The translations under genes were made by a program, and so were the position numbers. Under the pieces are notes generated by a model that ran no database searches, had not been told where the DNA came from, and saw only the letters and a list, made by a program, of their open reading frames with translations. Positions 39,836 through 53,018 of a stretch of 64,000 bases of DNA are shown piece by piece. Position 1 is the stretch's first letter; every line of letters starts with the position of its first letter. The DNA comes from Glossina fuscipes (taxonomy: Eukaryota; Arthropoda; Insecta; Diptera; Glossinidae): positions 3,313,622-3,377,621 of the forward strand of contig NW_023998464.1 of the NCBI RefSeq assembly GCF_014805625.2, in the 5' to 3' direction.

Positions 39836-42800
39836 AGTATAAATTGCTCTTTGGTTCCTGAGTGTGGCCATGTGTGGAATTATTTGTATTTTTAAGGACA
39901 ACACCGTTGACTAAAAAAATCTTCTTTTTGATGGAAGAAAAGATGTGAGAACAATGATATTCTAGCAAGTTACCAAGTGTATATTTAGGTACTTGAAAAC
40001 AACCATTTTTAGAAAATATTAAAAGCAGCGACATTGAAGCCATGCCCTCTCGAGGCATAGATGGCGCAAAATTAAATTTGAAACAAGTACGAAGACTGTA
40101 CTCGGTCGTAATCGAGTCTTATGTGCTCATCGCCGTTATCCTAAAAAAGACTAAAAAGAAAGGAAATGTTCAAGAGTATATACATCTTATGAAGTTTCTG
40201 AAAGTTCCTCCTGCGCACTGCAAACGGTGTGGCAGAATGAATGTACCCCTCATACTTCGGTGATGGACATAATAATTGTGAGAGGTGCGCGTAAATGTGA
40301 TGTGTCCAAGTCTACGTCTGTCTACTAACTTAGTGACTAACGAATTAAGGCGTAGTCTAGTCTAGCAACGCTGTAGCGAACGGCAGGTGATATCCGTGCA
40401 CGAATTAACTGGTAGCTAGTGAAGAGCTTTTTGGTACGACATAATTCATATGGCCTTTCTTTTGAAAAATCAAAAAAACATATTCTTACACACATACTTT
40501 TTGATTATCGTTATGACTGCAATAAGAGCTTTCAATAAAATAATTTGATGTGGATTTTTATTGCGAGACCTTGAGTAGAATCGCGTTAAGGATAAAATTA
40601 TGCAAAACTCCAAATTCACATGCAATCCCGATCTGTTCAAGATGGTCTCTCCATTTCATTTTCTCTATCCTATAAGAAGTTTAGATTTCATTTTATCTTA
40701 AGCTTAACTTTAAGAAGATCTACATGGAATTTAATTAATTAATTATTTCTTTCAAATCGATACAACTTTTGAAAACAATTACGGACATCTACAGTGACTG
40801 CGTTCTTTTAATTGAACATATGGTTATATGTGGGTGTCGACTATTTCGCATAAGAACGCTGCCGTCCATTTACACTCGCAGTCTGATTTGTATCAATTAA
40901 GGGAAATGACAAATAAAACGAAGGGCTAAACGTATTGATGATCAAATTTATTAAGACAAATAACAATTCTGAAATCTTTTTGATTTTTTTTTTTTTCTTT
41001 ATTTCACTGGATGTTTATAGTTTTGGAAGGGTGAGCGAACGTGCTTCGTTCCTTTATTTCAAACGAAAGACCGACAAAAGCCTATTCAAACCTCGTCAAT
41101 AAAACGCATCGGAATGATACTAATTGCCTGGATAGTGTTTGTATATTTGTTTAACAAGAGCTGAGGAATTTCAATGCAAAATTTAAGGGAAAAAATAAAA
41201 GGGTTTTATCATGAAAACGTATTAATATGCAAAAATTGAAATGCTCTGAACTCTAATTGAATGTTTATTTCTCCTTTGAGGACTGCATTTTGTATCGATC
41301 GTTACTTGTAAAAATTTTCCTTCATTCAAAGAAAATCTTTGCTCCTTTTCTTGTTTTTAATCATCTGAAACCGGGAATTTCTAAAGTCTTTTGCCGAAAT
41401 AAACACACACATGTAAGTACTACGCATATACTATGCCCTTCAGAGTATAAACATTTTACAAAAACCAGAAAGAAAAGCAAGTTTCGACTGCTCATTGCCT
41501 ATGATCCCAAAGTGTATTGCAATAAGTACCAAAAAGGCAAATTGACCGATACATATGTGGGCGACGTGTGTACCGTACATTGCAAAAAAAGAGAAAAATC
41601 AAAAATCGAAAGTAGACAGAACACACTCTGTAATTAAAAACCCCGTCTAAGCAGCTTGGGAAATTCCATGTTGATGCCCATTATAACCTTACATATATGA
41701 TAACAATTATTTTAAATCTCTTGTCGCCACTGTAACATGTTCTTGTTTGCTTGTTTATTGCTCAAAATAATAATTGTTCTTATTTCTGATCGTTTATTGT
41801 ACCCGGAGGATTAAGGACGTGCTCATTCGATCAGAATGTTCTCCTTACAAAAATGGAGCTATGGGCTTCGAAATTTGCGCCTTATCCCTCAAAGGTTACG
41901 CGCATAACACATAAAACATTTCACACGCATCACACCATTACAAATTGGCTCTAACTGTGTGAGCATGGATTGCAGTTATCACAACTACAAAGTTGAAGGC
42001 AATGGGAATTGTGAAAATCGTAACTCATCTTCCGAACAAATTATGGTGAGTTGGTTATGGGAGAAATGATTTTTGCTGGTCACGTCCTAATTGCGGAAGA
42101 AAGGACATCGACTTCAAACAGACACAGGCTGGTGGTAACGAAACGAGAAAGGATTTCGCCTGATTTTAACTGCGAAGTTTAGTATGTATCATGGGTTGTT
42201 CACTCCGCGTGAATATTTCGAGGCCGCAACCTTAAAACTTCTACATGTGCCAATGAGTCAATTAGGACTTTATTAGTTGGATATGCCAACTCGGGTGTTC
42301 GAGATTGTCAGTGGATTCAGATAATGTGTCTATGCACTCTCAGCAATCTACTCAAGGGATGCTAAACCGAACATCATTGTTAGTGATGTGCAAATGCGTA
42401 CTCAGTGGAATTTGGGTACCGCTCAAATGGCTGATAGGTGCAACGTGTTGGCGCGTAGTTCTTCGGTAGGCGGTAAAAGTTTTGCCCAGCAGGGGCCATT
42501 GCTTAGCTTTCTGTTGCTAAATTGCCTACCTGTATGATAATGCTTTGCCTAAGAGTGCTGGTAGCATTACGAACGAGGAGGACAATAGAAAGGGTCTTAA
42601 TCCCACTGAATCTTCGTCGTCTTCGAAAGTGGATCGATTTTTGCTGCTCCTCCTGGGTGCTGGGGCAGGTGACACCTTTGCCTGGAATGTCTAGTGATGG
42701 TGGCGTTGGCTCTGTCAATGTTAGTAAGAGATCAGGTAACGTGATACTATATCAAGTATGGCTGGCTCATCCAAGACAGGTGTTTCAGCAAACAACGATT

Positions 42801-43599
42801 GTTTAGGGATCGAGATCTCTAATTCTCTACGGAATAATGATGAGCTTATCAGTGACAGGCAGCAACAGGTTGAAAATCGGGCGTCTGCTGGACCGGTATT
42901 ATTATTCCGACATGTAAAGCTTTGTTTGTCGCGATTCGCGTTTGATACGGGCGCTGCGTTGATTGAATTTTACATTACAACGTCTGATGGTCAACCATGT
43001 TGCTGTCGCTACGTCACTACATTGTTCTTATGATCACTTTTACTGCAACTAGTATTTAAGTGCTTTCTGTTTTGTTACTGACTTGTTTTATTAACATTAT
43101 TGTTTCTTTTCTCATTCTGCATTAATTGTATGCAAAGTAATTTTAATTGTATGTAAGTAATTTTACTCTGAATAGCAATAACAATAATAATGTACATAAC
43201 TAGAGACCACATCTGTAAGCAAGCATGAAACTTGTACTCGGTCGATATTGAGCGGAGGCGGGTGTATTTTTCTATGTTCACTGATGGGAGGCGTTGGAAG
43301 CATACCCTTTAAAAAGCTTCTACCATTTCCAAATTCGTTTGCAAATTTGCAGGCGATATCTTCAATTTCGCTGACGAGAGAAATGGTTCATCACAAATAC
43401 TACACAGTTTGGCAGACGAACAGTTGAACTGACGAACAGTTGGACTGCGCGTTATAAATGTATTGGAAAAAGATTACAATTTAATACACCATAATGTTGG
43501 GAAGGCGCAGCATCGTCCATCGCTGCTATAGTTTGAGTGATGATCAAAAAATGGATTTTTTTTTCTTTTGAAAAACAGGAGTGTTCTCACTTTGCACGG
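39836..43599. other. Non-coding DNA, nothing recognised
   Basis: Includes a 126-codon frame at 41257-41637 (+) and overlapping frames at 42503-43033 (+) with more protein-like composition than the surroundings but no identifiable domain. They may be remains of retroelements. No gene is supported. Confidence 0.35.
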
Positions 43600-43800
43600 T
43601 ACTGTAAGCGTGCCTGCCGACCGAATCGATCAAATTTCAATGCCAAACTGCTTGCAGGAACTTCCAATGTTTCTGCAAAATTTGAAGTTTCCAGGCAGTC
43701 AGTTGGACAGACGGGCAGACATGTCTCAATCGATCAGAATTTAATGCTAACATAGAGTACACATACTTTGTGGGGTCTCTGAAGTTTATTCTGGACGTTT
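43600..43800 (+). repeat. Fly-type dispersed repeat, second copy
   Basis: Has the same order as 39230-39335, but longer: a CAAATTTCAATGCCAAACTG block, GGACAGACGGGCAGACATGT, then CATACTTTGTGGGGTCTCTG. Confidence 0.5.
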
Positions 43801-46171
43801 GAAATGTTTTCACTCATCCTTCAATAATTCTGTTTCTAATCATTTTGCTATTTTTTCAGTAGCGTTCAATTATCAAATACCTTAGCAGAGGTGCAAACCA
43901 AGTGTGAAGATAGCCCACCTTTATGAACATTGGGGTAACTTCACGCCAGTAAAAAAATGTGCTCTTTTGGTCTTTACTTCTAAACCATAACAAATGTAAC
44001 GATAAAAATTTACGTTTATATCCTGTGGGTAATTTCGGAGTCCCTATACAAGAATGGAGAAACTCGATCACGAGCACTCAATATTGTAGAATATAAACGT
44101 TGCATTCGTTAATCAAAACGTTTACAGCTCCCAGAAAGAAGTTTCAGAGAAGCTATAAAATCTATACGGTATTGCTTAGAGTTAAACGAGGGCCCTTCGT
44201 CTGCTGTTGGTGTGGTAATCTCACGGTCGCAAATATGAAGATATTTGCTTCAGACAGACGATATGAAATTCCTACAAAACAGAAAAAATCAGTCACGTCC
44301 ATCCAATGTTATAGAGCATGGAAACCTAGTTTTTCCTTTTTTTACTAAAAATAACGTACCGATGATGGGTGTAAACGCTCCGCTAGCAGCCGAATATAAT
44401 TTGCTTACTTATTTTAGATTGCTTATCTCAAACGTTCTTTCTCTCTCCCTCCCTCTCACTAGTTCTCATCTTCTTTCGTTAAAAGACAGAGCGAGCATGA
44501 CTGAGACGATACTCAGACTTGTATAAGATCTTTCCGCATTTGACGAGGACCGTGCGGATTGTACAGGTAAAATAGACAACAGCTTGAAACATATTGGTTC
44601 CAATAGTGTGTTGTGTAACTTGCACGCACGCATTCTGATGGCTGCAGTATAAAAATGTTCAACACAGCAACAATTCATGTGTAATGAATCCATGATGTTT
44701 TAATTACGATTTGGTGCTCGCCAAACGCGACATAAATTGAAAATTTGGTATCAAAGACAATACTTTGTTGCTTCTTTAGTTGCCCTTGCCATCAATCCAA
44801 ACTTATTCATACGACTAATTTAATGAATATCTTATTCTTATTTTTATTAATTCATTAAATTTTTTAAATATATTTTCGCTAAATTAATCACAAAATTTTT
44901 GCCGCATTTTGGTCTTTGAAAAGTACCGCCGCTCAAGACCTTTAATTTACTTGCAATTAAAAAAACATAAACATTTTTTTTAAATTAACAATGCTAAGAA
45001 CGAGACGAGCTTCATTGACCCTGTACGTAAGGAGGTACATGTGAAACCGAAATACTTGTATAGAAAACATGTGTTGTAGGGAAATAATAAAATATATTTT
45101 ATTCCAAGTATTCTCCAAAACTATGCATACGTTTTCCTTCTGTCTTTAAAAAATCTTCGCGTGGTTTAACAAGTGCGTGGTGCATGATGAGCAAACGGCG
45201 TGGATTAGCTCTGCCCAACCGGTTGCTTCTAATAGGTCGCGAACCGTTCTTGCGATATGGATACATGGACGGATGACAAATACAAAAGTGCTCTTGGGTT
45301 GTTTCTATTGATATTCTGGCCGTTTTGTTAAATCGTTCAAATCGATTAATTGTTGTCCATTTAGCATCGATTGTTCCACCAGACTTTAATCAACCAATTT
45401 CTTCTGACCCCATCGAAAAAGAAGGTATCATCTTCTTGCTACAGCGATTCAATTTAGCGATAGACGTGGCTTATGCATGTAAATCTACCCATAAAACTTT
45501 TGCATCTGAGATTCTCAAAATAAGTTCCCGACTTCCTTTCTTATCGTTCGAGGAATGACAAAACACTGTCGGCGACAGTTCCTTTAATCGTTCACAGACC
45601 GGTGCTGCGATTAGGTGTTCCTATCTCGTGGGATCGATTGGATTTACACGAATTTTAGGGCTTTAGCTTATGTGCTTATGATTATATTACACTTTCAGTG
45701 TTGTGATATATTTGCGGTTATCTAGATCTCACACCTATTCATAAGTGAAGAACAAATAAAAAAACAATGTTTGTATAAAATAGGGCACTTAAGTATGGTC
45801 TCCAAGTCATGGAAAAATATGGTTTAAATTAAATGTTATTCATGAAGGATAATAACCTTCATTCTTGCAATCAAATTTCGTATGCATATATGTATATGCA
45901 TAAAATTTAAACTTTATATCAATCCAAAAAAAAAAGCACAAATCGCTTTCAAGCATAATAATATTTGCTTTAGAAAATCACAAACTTCATATAATACAAA
46001 AGCAAAGACTGTTGCAATTAAAAAATCCTGGCAAGAATACAAAAAGCGGACAACACATGAGAACGCTATAATCGGCAAGACACATCAGCGAGTGTCAAGC
46101 ACGACTATTGGTTATATGGATAGATAAGGGATCGCTAGGAATATCTGATATTTGACTCATTTTGGGAGCTA
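43801..46171. other. Non-coding DNA with a possible decayed frame
   Basis: Minus-strand 45560-45070 keeps one frame with only a few stops, ending in KRMHSFGEYLE and a stop near 45098. This loosely recalls the C-terminus of mariner-like transposases but is not enough to name it. The rest is unremarkable. Confidence 0.3.
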
Positions 46172-46247
46172 TTAATATTATTATTGTTATTATTGTTATT
46201 ATAAAATTTATTTGGACCAAAGATATTACTTTTGTGACGAAATTAGG
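46172..46247 (-). mobile_element. SINE/LINE 3' tail fragment
   Basis: On the minus strand: GTCACAAAAGTAATATCTTT, GGTCCAAATAAATTTTATAA, then a run of TAA/CAA trinucleotides. It matches the 3' tails at 48324, 59836 and 36965. No head or coding part is recognisable upstream. Confidence 0.6.
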
Positions 46248-46969
46248 ATGAGCAACACAAGGTAGACTATATGGCTAATCTAGTTGGTTTCTGCAGATAT
46301 TTTTTGAAGCTGGATTAGAAACTTCACATTTATTGAGGTGATTGACGAAAACTAACGGTAGGTAAGTGGATTATAACGATTTCTAGCGCTATATTTACAA
46401 ATGCCGTTGCGTGCTGTCTCATCTCATAATCTCATAGTAGATATTGTGTACGCACTTATGTGAAATTCTCCAAACGGTTTCAAATTCCGGACTTTACTGC
46501 GAACTGATCCAGAACGAAGCCATTAATATATTGAGCTTCTAGTTCGCCGCCACGTTTACATATCTGTACATTATACCAATATTTTGTTGCACAAACCGTG
46601 GAGAACGATTGTAAAGAATGCCCATATTAATTGCATATTAAGAATAGTGATCGACACAACAATCGCAAAAAGGTTCTTAGGCAATAAATTAACTGTGGAT
46701 TAAATAATAAAAAAATTTCTTAACTAGTTTGATCGATGAATTGATAAAACACTGCCGTTAAACAGCAGTGTAGGGTATATGGAGCAATCCAAAAAAGCTC
46801 ATGTAAACAAATCGCAATTTCTATTTGTTGTACTGTTATATGAAGGGATTAAATAAACAATAAATAGAAACAAATTGAAACGGTTGAACGATTCAAAATA
46901 AATAAACATTGAATTTTAATGCAACACATGCAATGCTATGCAATGAGAATTATTTTTTACATACAACTA

Positions 46970-46971
<2 letters not shown>

Positions 46972-47003
<32 letters not shown>
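46972..47003. repeat. (TA)n microsatellite
   Basis: Sixteen TA units; a second, longer TA tract starts 148 bases further on. Confidence 0.95.
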
Positions 47004-47008
<5 letters not shown>

Positions 47009-47147
47009 CAAAGGTGCAGACAAATTTTAAATATACATATTGTATATATGTATGTTATTTGTTATTGTATTTAAAGTGACGTTGATTTATAGAATTTCTG
47101 AATTTTTCTATTTTTCTTCTAAAAAAGGCTCCACCCAATCACTAGAG

Positions 47148-47150
<3 letters not shown>

Positions 47151-47188
<38 letters not shown>
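47151..47188. repeat. (TA)n microsatellite
   Basis: Nineteen TA units followed by related ATATATAC sequence. Confidence 0.95.
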
Positions 47189-47192
<4 letters not shown>

Positions 47193-48323
47193 TATACATA
47201 TATGCATAAAAGATTACAAAGATTGCATAGCTGTCTGATTCTAACACACACGATATTAGCGCAGTGCATGCATATCAGAGATCGAATATAAAAGAGGTGC
47301 ACGTATGTTAGTTATTTCGTCTTTCTTATAGAAAACTAAAAAGTATACGTGAACTAAAAGCTATATATGTACAAAGAGAGAAATGTTTTTTTTTTATTTT
47401 ATTCTTCTTTCGGACGATATCAAGAGTGGGTAGAGTGGTTTCTCCCTCTCTCTTTGATGCATTGCAGTCGTATGTCTCTAAACGTTGTTGTGATTCGCCA
47501 CCAATCACAGCTGTTCGGTTTTGTGCGCATGGTAAAAAGCTCGCAATGCTACCATGTTAGTGCAGTCAGTTGTTTTTGTTGTATTTATTTTAATTGACAA
47601 TAAATCTTTATCTGAGGTTCGGGCTCTTATCAAACATTATCTCTGGCTACTCTACCATAATGATTTTTGCTTTTATATGCATAAACGTTAATGTCATATC
47701 AATTCGTCTCCCCAGTTTTTGTTACCGCTTTGTTTTGATAATATAGAAGAGAAATTCTACATTGTAAAACAAATAAACTTGTTCATAAATTATTTTATAA
47801 TCCATATCTGTGCGATGTGCATTTATCGGTGTTATAACAAAGTTGCAATTACAAAAGTAGTTAATAAACAATTTAAAATAGAAAATCTACCTTAGCCACT
47901 ATGTAGACGTTTCAGATAAACCCGGAGCCTATTTGTTCAACTTTCAAAAGGCGGATTACTCTATAGTTGTTTTGAGATCTAAAAAATGGAAATTAAATGA
48001 AGATATTCGGTCAAACTAATCTCGAGAATGCATTATCAACATATCAAGCCTTCGTTCATTGAATGAAACCAATTGCAAGTCATGATCCTTGTTATGACTT
48101 ATATGGTTAGCTATCGCTTAGAAATTGTTTTAATATCACTTAATGTCGTGTAATTAATAATCTAAGAAACCACGTTCAGATACCAACCATCCGTACTATT
48201 ATTTGATGGGCTGATGGGCTTCAAAAGCTTTAAAGGTTATGTAAAAGAGATTTGGCCAAAACCAAGAGAACTAGTAACTCGTCCACTAATTACCTTTTTC
48301 CGTTGTATTAACATCTTTGGTTT
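47189..48323. other. Non-coding DNA, nothing recognised
   Basis: AT-rich sequence between the TA tract and the second LINE relic. I see no coding or repeat signal in it. Confidence 0.4.
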
Positions 48324-48678
48324 TACTACTATTATTATCGTGATTTATTTCGACCAAAGAAATACATTCTACGACTAAAGTAAAGTGAGCGCTAACAACT
48401 AAAAATGTTTTTTAGAAAAGGTAGACTAAATGCTTAGTGTAATCCGTACGGTAAGGCGCGCCGATCATGAATCATCTTATTTTGGAGAATCTTCGGCATT
48501 CACAAAATACGTGTTTAATCGCTACATTTTGTCCACAACTGCACTGTAATCGTGTTGTGAGGTTAAGATACTTTAAGAGCGTTCTTTGCCACCAAAAGTT
48601 ATGCACTCTTTTAATCGCAACGTAACAATCGACCATATTTTTCATACCGAAAACCATCAAAGAACACGTCAACGTCAT
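48324..48678 (-). mobile_element. Decayed LINE, 3' end of ORF2 and 3' tail (copy 2)
   Basis: A minus-strand frame ending at 48472 finishes with LQCSCGQNVAIKHVFCEC, a C-x-C-x7-H-x4-C knuckle, and then RRFSKIR. The copy at 28081 has CNCGQ and KHILCDC in the same place. Downstream in minus sense are TTAGTCGTAGAATGTATTTC, TTTGGTCGAAATAAATCACG and AATAATAGTAGTAA, again the shared SINE/LINE tail. It is 5'-truncated: nothing upstream of the RNase H/knuckle region can be read. Confidence 0.66.
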
Positions 48679-51600
48679 TAGTAAGAACTGTAGGCTGCAG
48701 CTCGGCCACTATTTAGCTATTAGCAACATTTATCATGTTCGTTGCTCATGCCGTGCTGGAATAGCGGGCGCGTACTCCGCTTCTTCTCCAAGATCACCAC
48801 GGCCTTTTGAAGACTATTCTGATATCTGCGAGGTATTTTCAAAGGCCAACCGTTATTGGCGCTAATGGTATCCACTTTGTTTAATAAGTAAATGATTCAT
48901 TTTCTCTATGACTAAATGCAACATGTTCTAAAACCGTGCAGAGCTGAACAGTCTTGACTTCAATCAGCAACCTGTGCAGTTTGCGTATTGGAGAAACCTA
49001 TTGCCCTATGCCTTATTCAATGCCATAGTTGGTTAATAAATTATCCAATCTTGTTCATGACAGAATGCTGAGCCGTTAATGAGGAGAAAAATTCGTTTTT
49101 AACAATTCTCTATCTATCGCTTTTGAATCTATTAATCTTAATGGATCTGCAGGAGTTGTTACAGCTCAATTTTTTTAAAATAAACAATGCTTAACGGTAA
49201 TAATCGTTACAAGCGAATTTCTTCGTAATATGATATTCCTTTACATTATGCGTTGAGCTTCGTTAATATGACCGTTGCGAGACGAGAATTTCGTTTTCTA
49301 CAGAGCAAATTTTTTAAAATGCAGTTTCCGAAAAAAGAAGACTTGATTTTTTGTATCTGGTTACCAGCCGTCAAAGAAATCAACATTAAATCACGAGAGT
49401 ACATCGAAAATTTGAACAGACTGGTAAGGATCATATTCGTTGCAATAGGAGGACTTGGTTGTATATAGCGACCCATTTCTATACCTAGTTCTTTTAAAAA
49501 CTCTGTAAGATGACTATCATTGAGAGCTAACTGATCACCAAAGATGAGCATCAAATTGTTTAATCCAGAGGAAGTTTATTAATTAAAACAAGGAAATTAT
49601 TATCTAAAAATGTTTGATATTAATGTATGGATAAAGAGAAAACTGATTTTATATACTTAACTAACGCTAATCCGGTATGCGGTGTCTTCGCGTCATTTGT
49701 GAATGAAAAATTTTTCAATTATTTTATATTTCACTATCAAAAGATATATGACGTTTATATAATATTACATGTTTACATAGGTAGACGATTGTTTCGATAA
49801 ATAAATGAATTTAAACTAAAGAGAAAAACAATTATATTTTAATTATTTGCAGGACTCTTATAAGCGACTGAGAGTCACAATGTGGCACAATTCGTTATAA
49901 AACCATGTGGTAAGGTTAGGATTAATCATACGCATCTATACGTACATGCTGCGGAGTAATGCATGAAAGAAGTCTAATTTGCACATTTAATACCTTATAT
50001 TGCTTTAGTGGTTTGCTAGCTACTCATGTGAAAGCTCAATTATGTACAGAGACTGATGCTTCATCAGGAGACATAAGCTCTTTGCATATTCGTACGGGAT
50101 ACTGCTGTGCCCAGCATTTAATGTCAAACTTGACATATATTTAAAATTATTAGAAACATTATTGCCAAAATTCTAAAAATAATATTTTCAAAGACTCAAT
50201 CGTAGCCGCAAGCAAAGTAATGAAACGATTGAAGACAAAAAAAAAAAAAACAAGAAAAACAGCGAACGGCTTAAATTTTATTTTGCTTTTCAAATGATAT
50301 CAATCAATAGTTCGTTGTAGGAACTTGAGAGGCAAAATTTAATTTGTTGTTTGACATTTGGTTCCGTTAATCAAGCAATGATGATGATGATGATCATGAT
50401 GACGATTAACAGCTAACCTAAATACAATAATTGAATAGAAATTTAGGCAAAGATCAACTCGTTAAAACTTTATGAAACAAACGGTTGTACAGATCTGGTT
50501 GAATCATCGCAGATATCATTGTTCATAAGAATTTTTAGAAATGAAAATTATTTCACATAGAGCATATGTATATTTTGGATAATTACAAAGCAAACATTTC
50601 AATATGAAAGTAAACGCGAACATGTCGACCTTGCAAATGTACTTACAAAGAGAGAGGAGCGTATGTTGTTATACGATCGCCCGGTTTCGTGACACATGTT
50701 GGACAAACGCATTTAAAAGCATACATTAAAAACTATTAAAATTAAAATCAACATAGACGAAAGCAACAATAACATCATATTTTTAAAAAACATCGCATTG
50801 AGTACGTGGCATTTACTGGAATGAAGCGCATAATGTATTTATTTACTAGGGTGGCATTAATAATAGCATGTTAGCGTTTCAACATTGCCATAAATCTCTA
50901 ACAATGAAAGCCAGAAAATTTTTCATAATTTCTGATCTGATCCCCTTCTTCAACAAGTTGTAAGCAAAAATTTTAATCACAGCTTAAAGAAAATAAGAAC
51001 AAAAAGTAAATAAATAATAAAGCAATGTTTTGGAAAACATTTTTCATTGAATTTATTGTAAATATGTGTGAAATTTTTCACATTCATTCAAGGAGACATA
51101 TCAACTTTAGGAATATGTGCATCGATGACTCCGTAATTTGCACATATATTTTCACTCATCTTAATCTATAAATATAAAAGAAGTAGGTGCTATCCCGTCC
51201 ACTACATAGAACGATGTATGGTACTTATGCTACAATTACATAATAGATATCATGCTCTGTTTGAAAGATATTATCATATACTTCCAATAAAGCTTCGAAA
51301 GTTCGTTTCGAAAATGCATCTAGTAAAAAATAAGCGCCTATCGTGTGCAGGAAGATTCGGTCTGAGCTGAACACAATTTTTCTTTTCTCCAGCTTTATGC
51401 CAGCCACATGTGATAGTGGCTTCAAAATCTTAAAAAAAAAAAAAAAAAGCGGAAGAAATATTATCGTCTGCTGTTACATGTGTCGCTCCATACTACAATT
51501 GCTCAAAAATATGACGCCTCAATTAAAAGAACGTAAATCTGGGACACATATTTATCTTTTATGTCTTCGAAATAAGTGAAGGGGAGTGCAACTGCTTCGT

Positions 51601-51719
51601 TTCTTTCCACTCTTTGGCAGCAATAATTTAAACTATTAAATTTTTTAAAAAATGATTACAATTTTAAGCTTTATTACGTTTAAAAACAACATATCATTAG
51701 AATAATTGTTGTCTTTCGG
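48679..51719. other. Non-coding DNA, nothing recognised
   Basis: Contains a GATGAT-rich tract at about 50378-50407 and a poly-A run at 51432-51448. A plus-strand frame at 49253-49468 and its minus-strand shadow have no domain. Confidence 0.4.
51432..51448. repeat. Poly-A tract
   Basis: Seventeen A in a row. Confidence 0.9.
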
Positions 51720-51960
51720 ATGAATTTTTATACTCTGCACCACACTTGGGGTATGGGCGTGCACAACACCCGGAATGACTTGAGATAGGGCTACCATTCA
51801 TTATACTCATCGATTTAGACGCACTTTCTGAATCGAGCTTGTCTGTCCATCTGTCCATCTGCCCGTCTTGTTTTCTCGTGCTCAACCTACAGACCACAAT
51901 TTTTCATATCAATTGATAAAATTTGGTACACTGACGTGTACGTGTCGCTCAAGGATGAAC
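51720..51960 (+). repeat. Dispersed repeat with GTCTGTCC motif (copy 1)
   Basis: Order of blocks: ATTATACTCATCGATTTAGA, TTTCTGAATCGAGCTTGTC, repeats of TGTCCATC, CTGCCCGTCTTGTTTTCT, then CAACCTACAGACCACAATTT and an AATTTGG segment. The same blocks occur at 60025-60175. Fly genomes carry many repeats of this kind; I cannot name the family. Confidence 0.55.
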
Positions 51961-53018
51961 ACCATTGAACACAAGGAGTGTTCAAATCAGAGATTAGATT
52001 TGGATATGCAGAAGGCTCTGTCTGATTGGTGGTAGTAAGCAAAATCTTTTGGTCCCAAAAAATTGGATATTTTCGTTTTCCTACTCATCGTTGATAGGTG
52101 CACTTCGCCCACTGTCCGAATCAGCTCTACACGCGATTCTACCCTACCGTAAATTTGAGCAATGCAAAATAGGTCAACAATCGACAACTGAACTGCTACA
52201 CACTCAAATAACTACTAAACTGTGTATTGTTAAATGAACATTTTGCCGCGTCTTGACAACATCACTTAGAACTTTCGTAAGACTGGAAGAGGTTATTACG
52301 TAAGTAAAGTTCCAAAATATAAAAACTGCTCATGGGGAACTATTGGGTACCGGCTGTATTGGCGAGAAAAGCAGATTCTGTTCCACACGAATCGTATTAT
52401 GCAGTAGTGAGTGCGCTTGACAATCCATACGTTATATAACCATCAGGATTAATAAAGATACCGACTTTTCATTTCTATCAACATTATCAACTAATTTAAA
52501 CTGGTTTCAAGTATTTTTTTACCACAGTCGCCGTGACATGTTAGAAAATAAGTTAAATCAGTCCACAAATCTTCTCCCAATTGGTAACGGTTGTTTTTCT
52601 CTTGCGAAGAGTAAAAGCTTATTCAGAATATTGAAATTGACTGGACATGTATGTATTGCCTGCGGAAGTCGCTAAGCTTAGGTCAAAAATAGATTAAGCT
52701 TGCCTAAGCGCTCGCAACAATTGCCAAAGAGGAGTATTAAAGACATAGATAAGAAATAACTAAGTAAATGAATAAGGAAACAAGGAAACGGACTCACATA
52801 ATCAAATGCCAACATAATTATCATTTGTTCAAATCATTTGCTAAACGCATAATGGATATAAGAAATTTGTACAAATGAAAAGTGTCAGCCGTCGTAATGT
52901 TAATCTGTAGTAGTCCGATGTGCACCTCTCGTTCGTTAGTATCTTGAAAGTTCGAACCAGATTAACTTGCGTTAGAATCTTACGCACATATAGATAAGTG
53001 TACGTACATATATATACA
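51961..53018. other. Non-coding DNA, nothing recognised
   Basis: Sequence between the dispersed repeat and the mariner relic. Only short chance frames are present. Confidence 0.4.

Noticed and set aside
41257..41637. 126-codon plus-strand frame
   Set aside because: Lys/Cys-rich towards the end, but no domain, no clear upstream promoter and no splice sites; chance or decayed.
42503..43033. Overlapping plus-strand frames that might be a retroelement gag relic
   Set aside because: I found no CCHC knuckle, protease or reverse transcriptase motif nearby, so the idea is unsupported.
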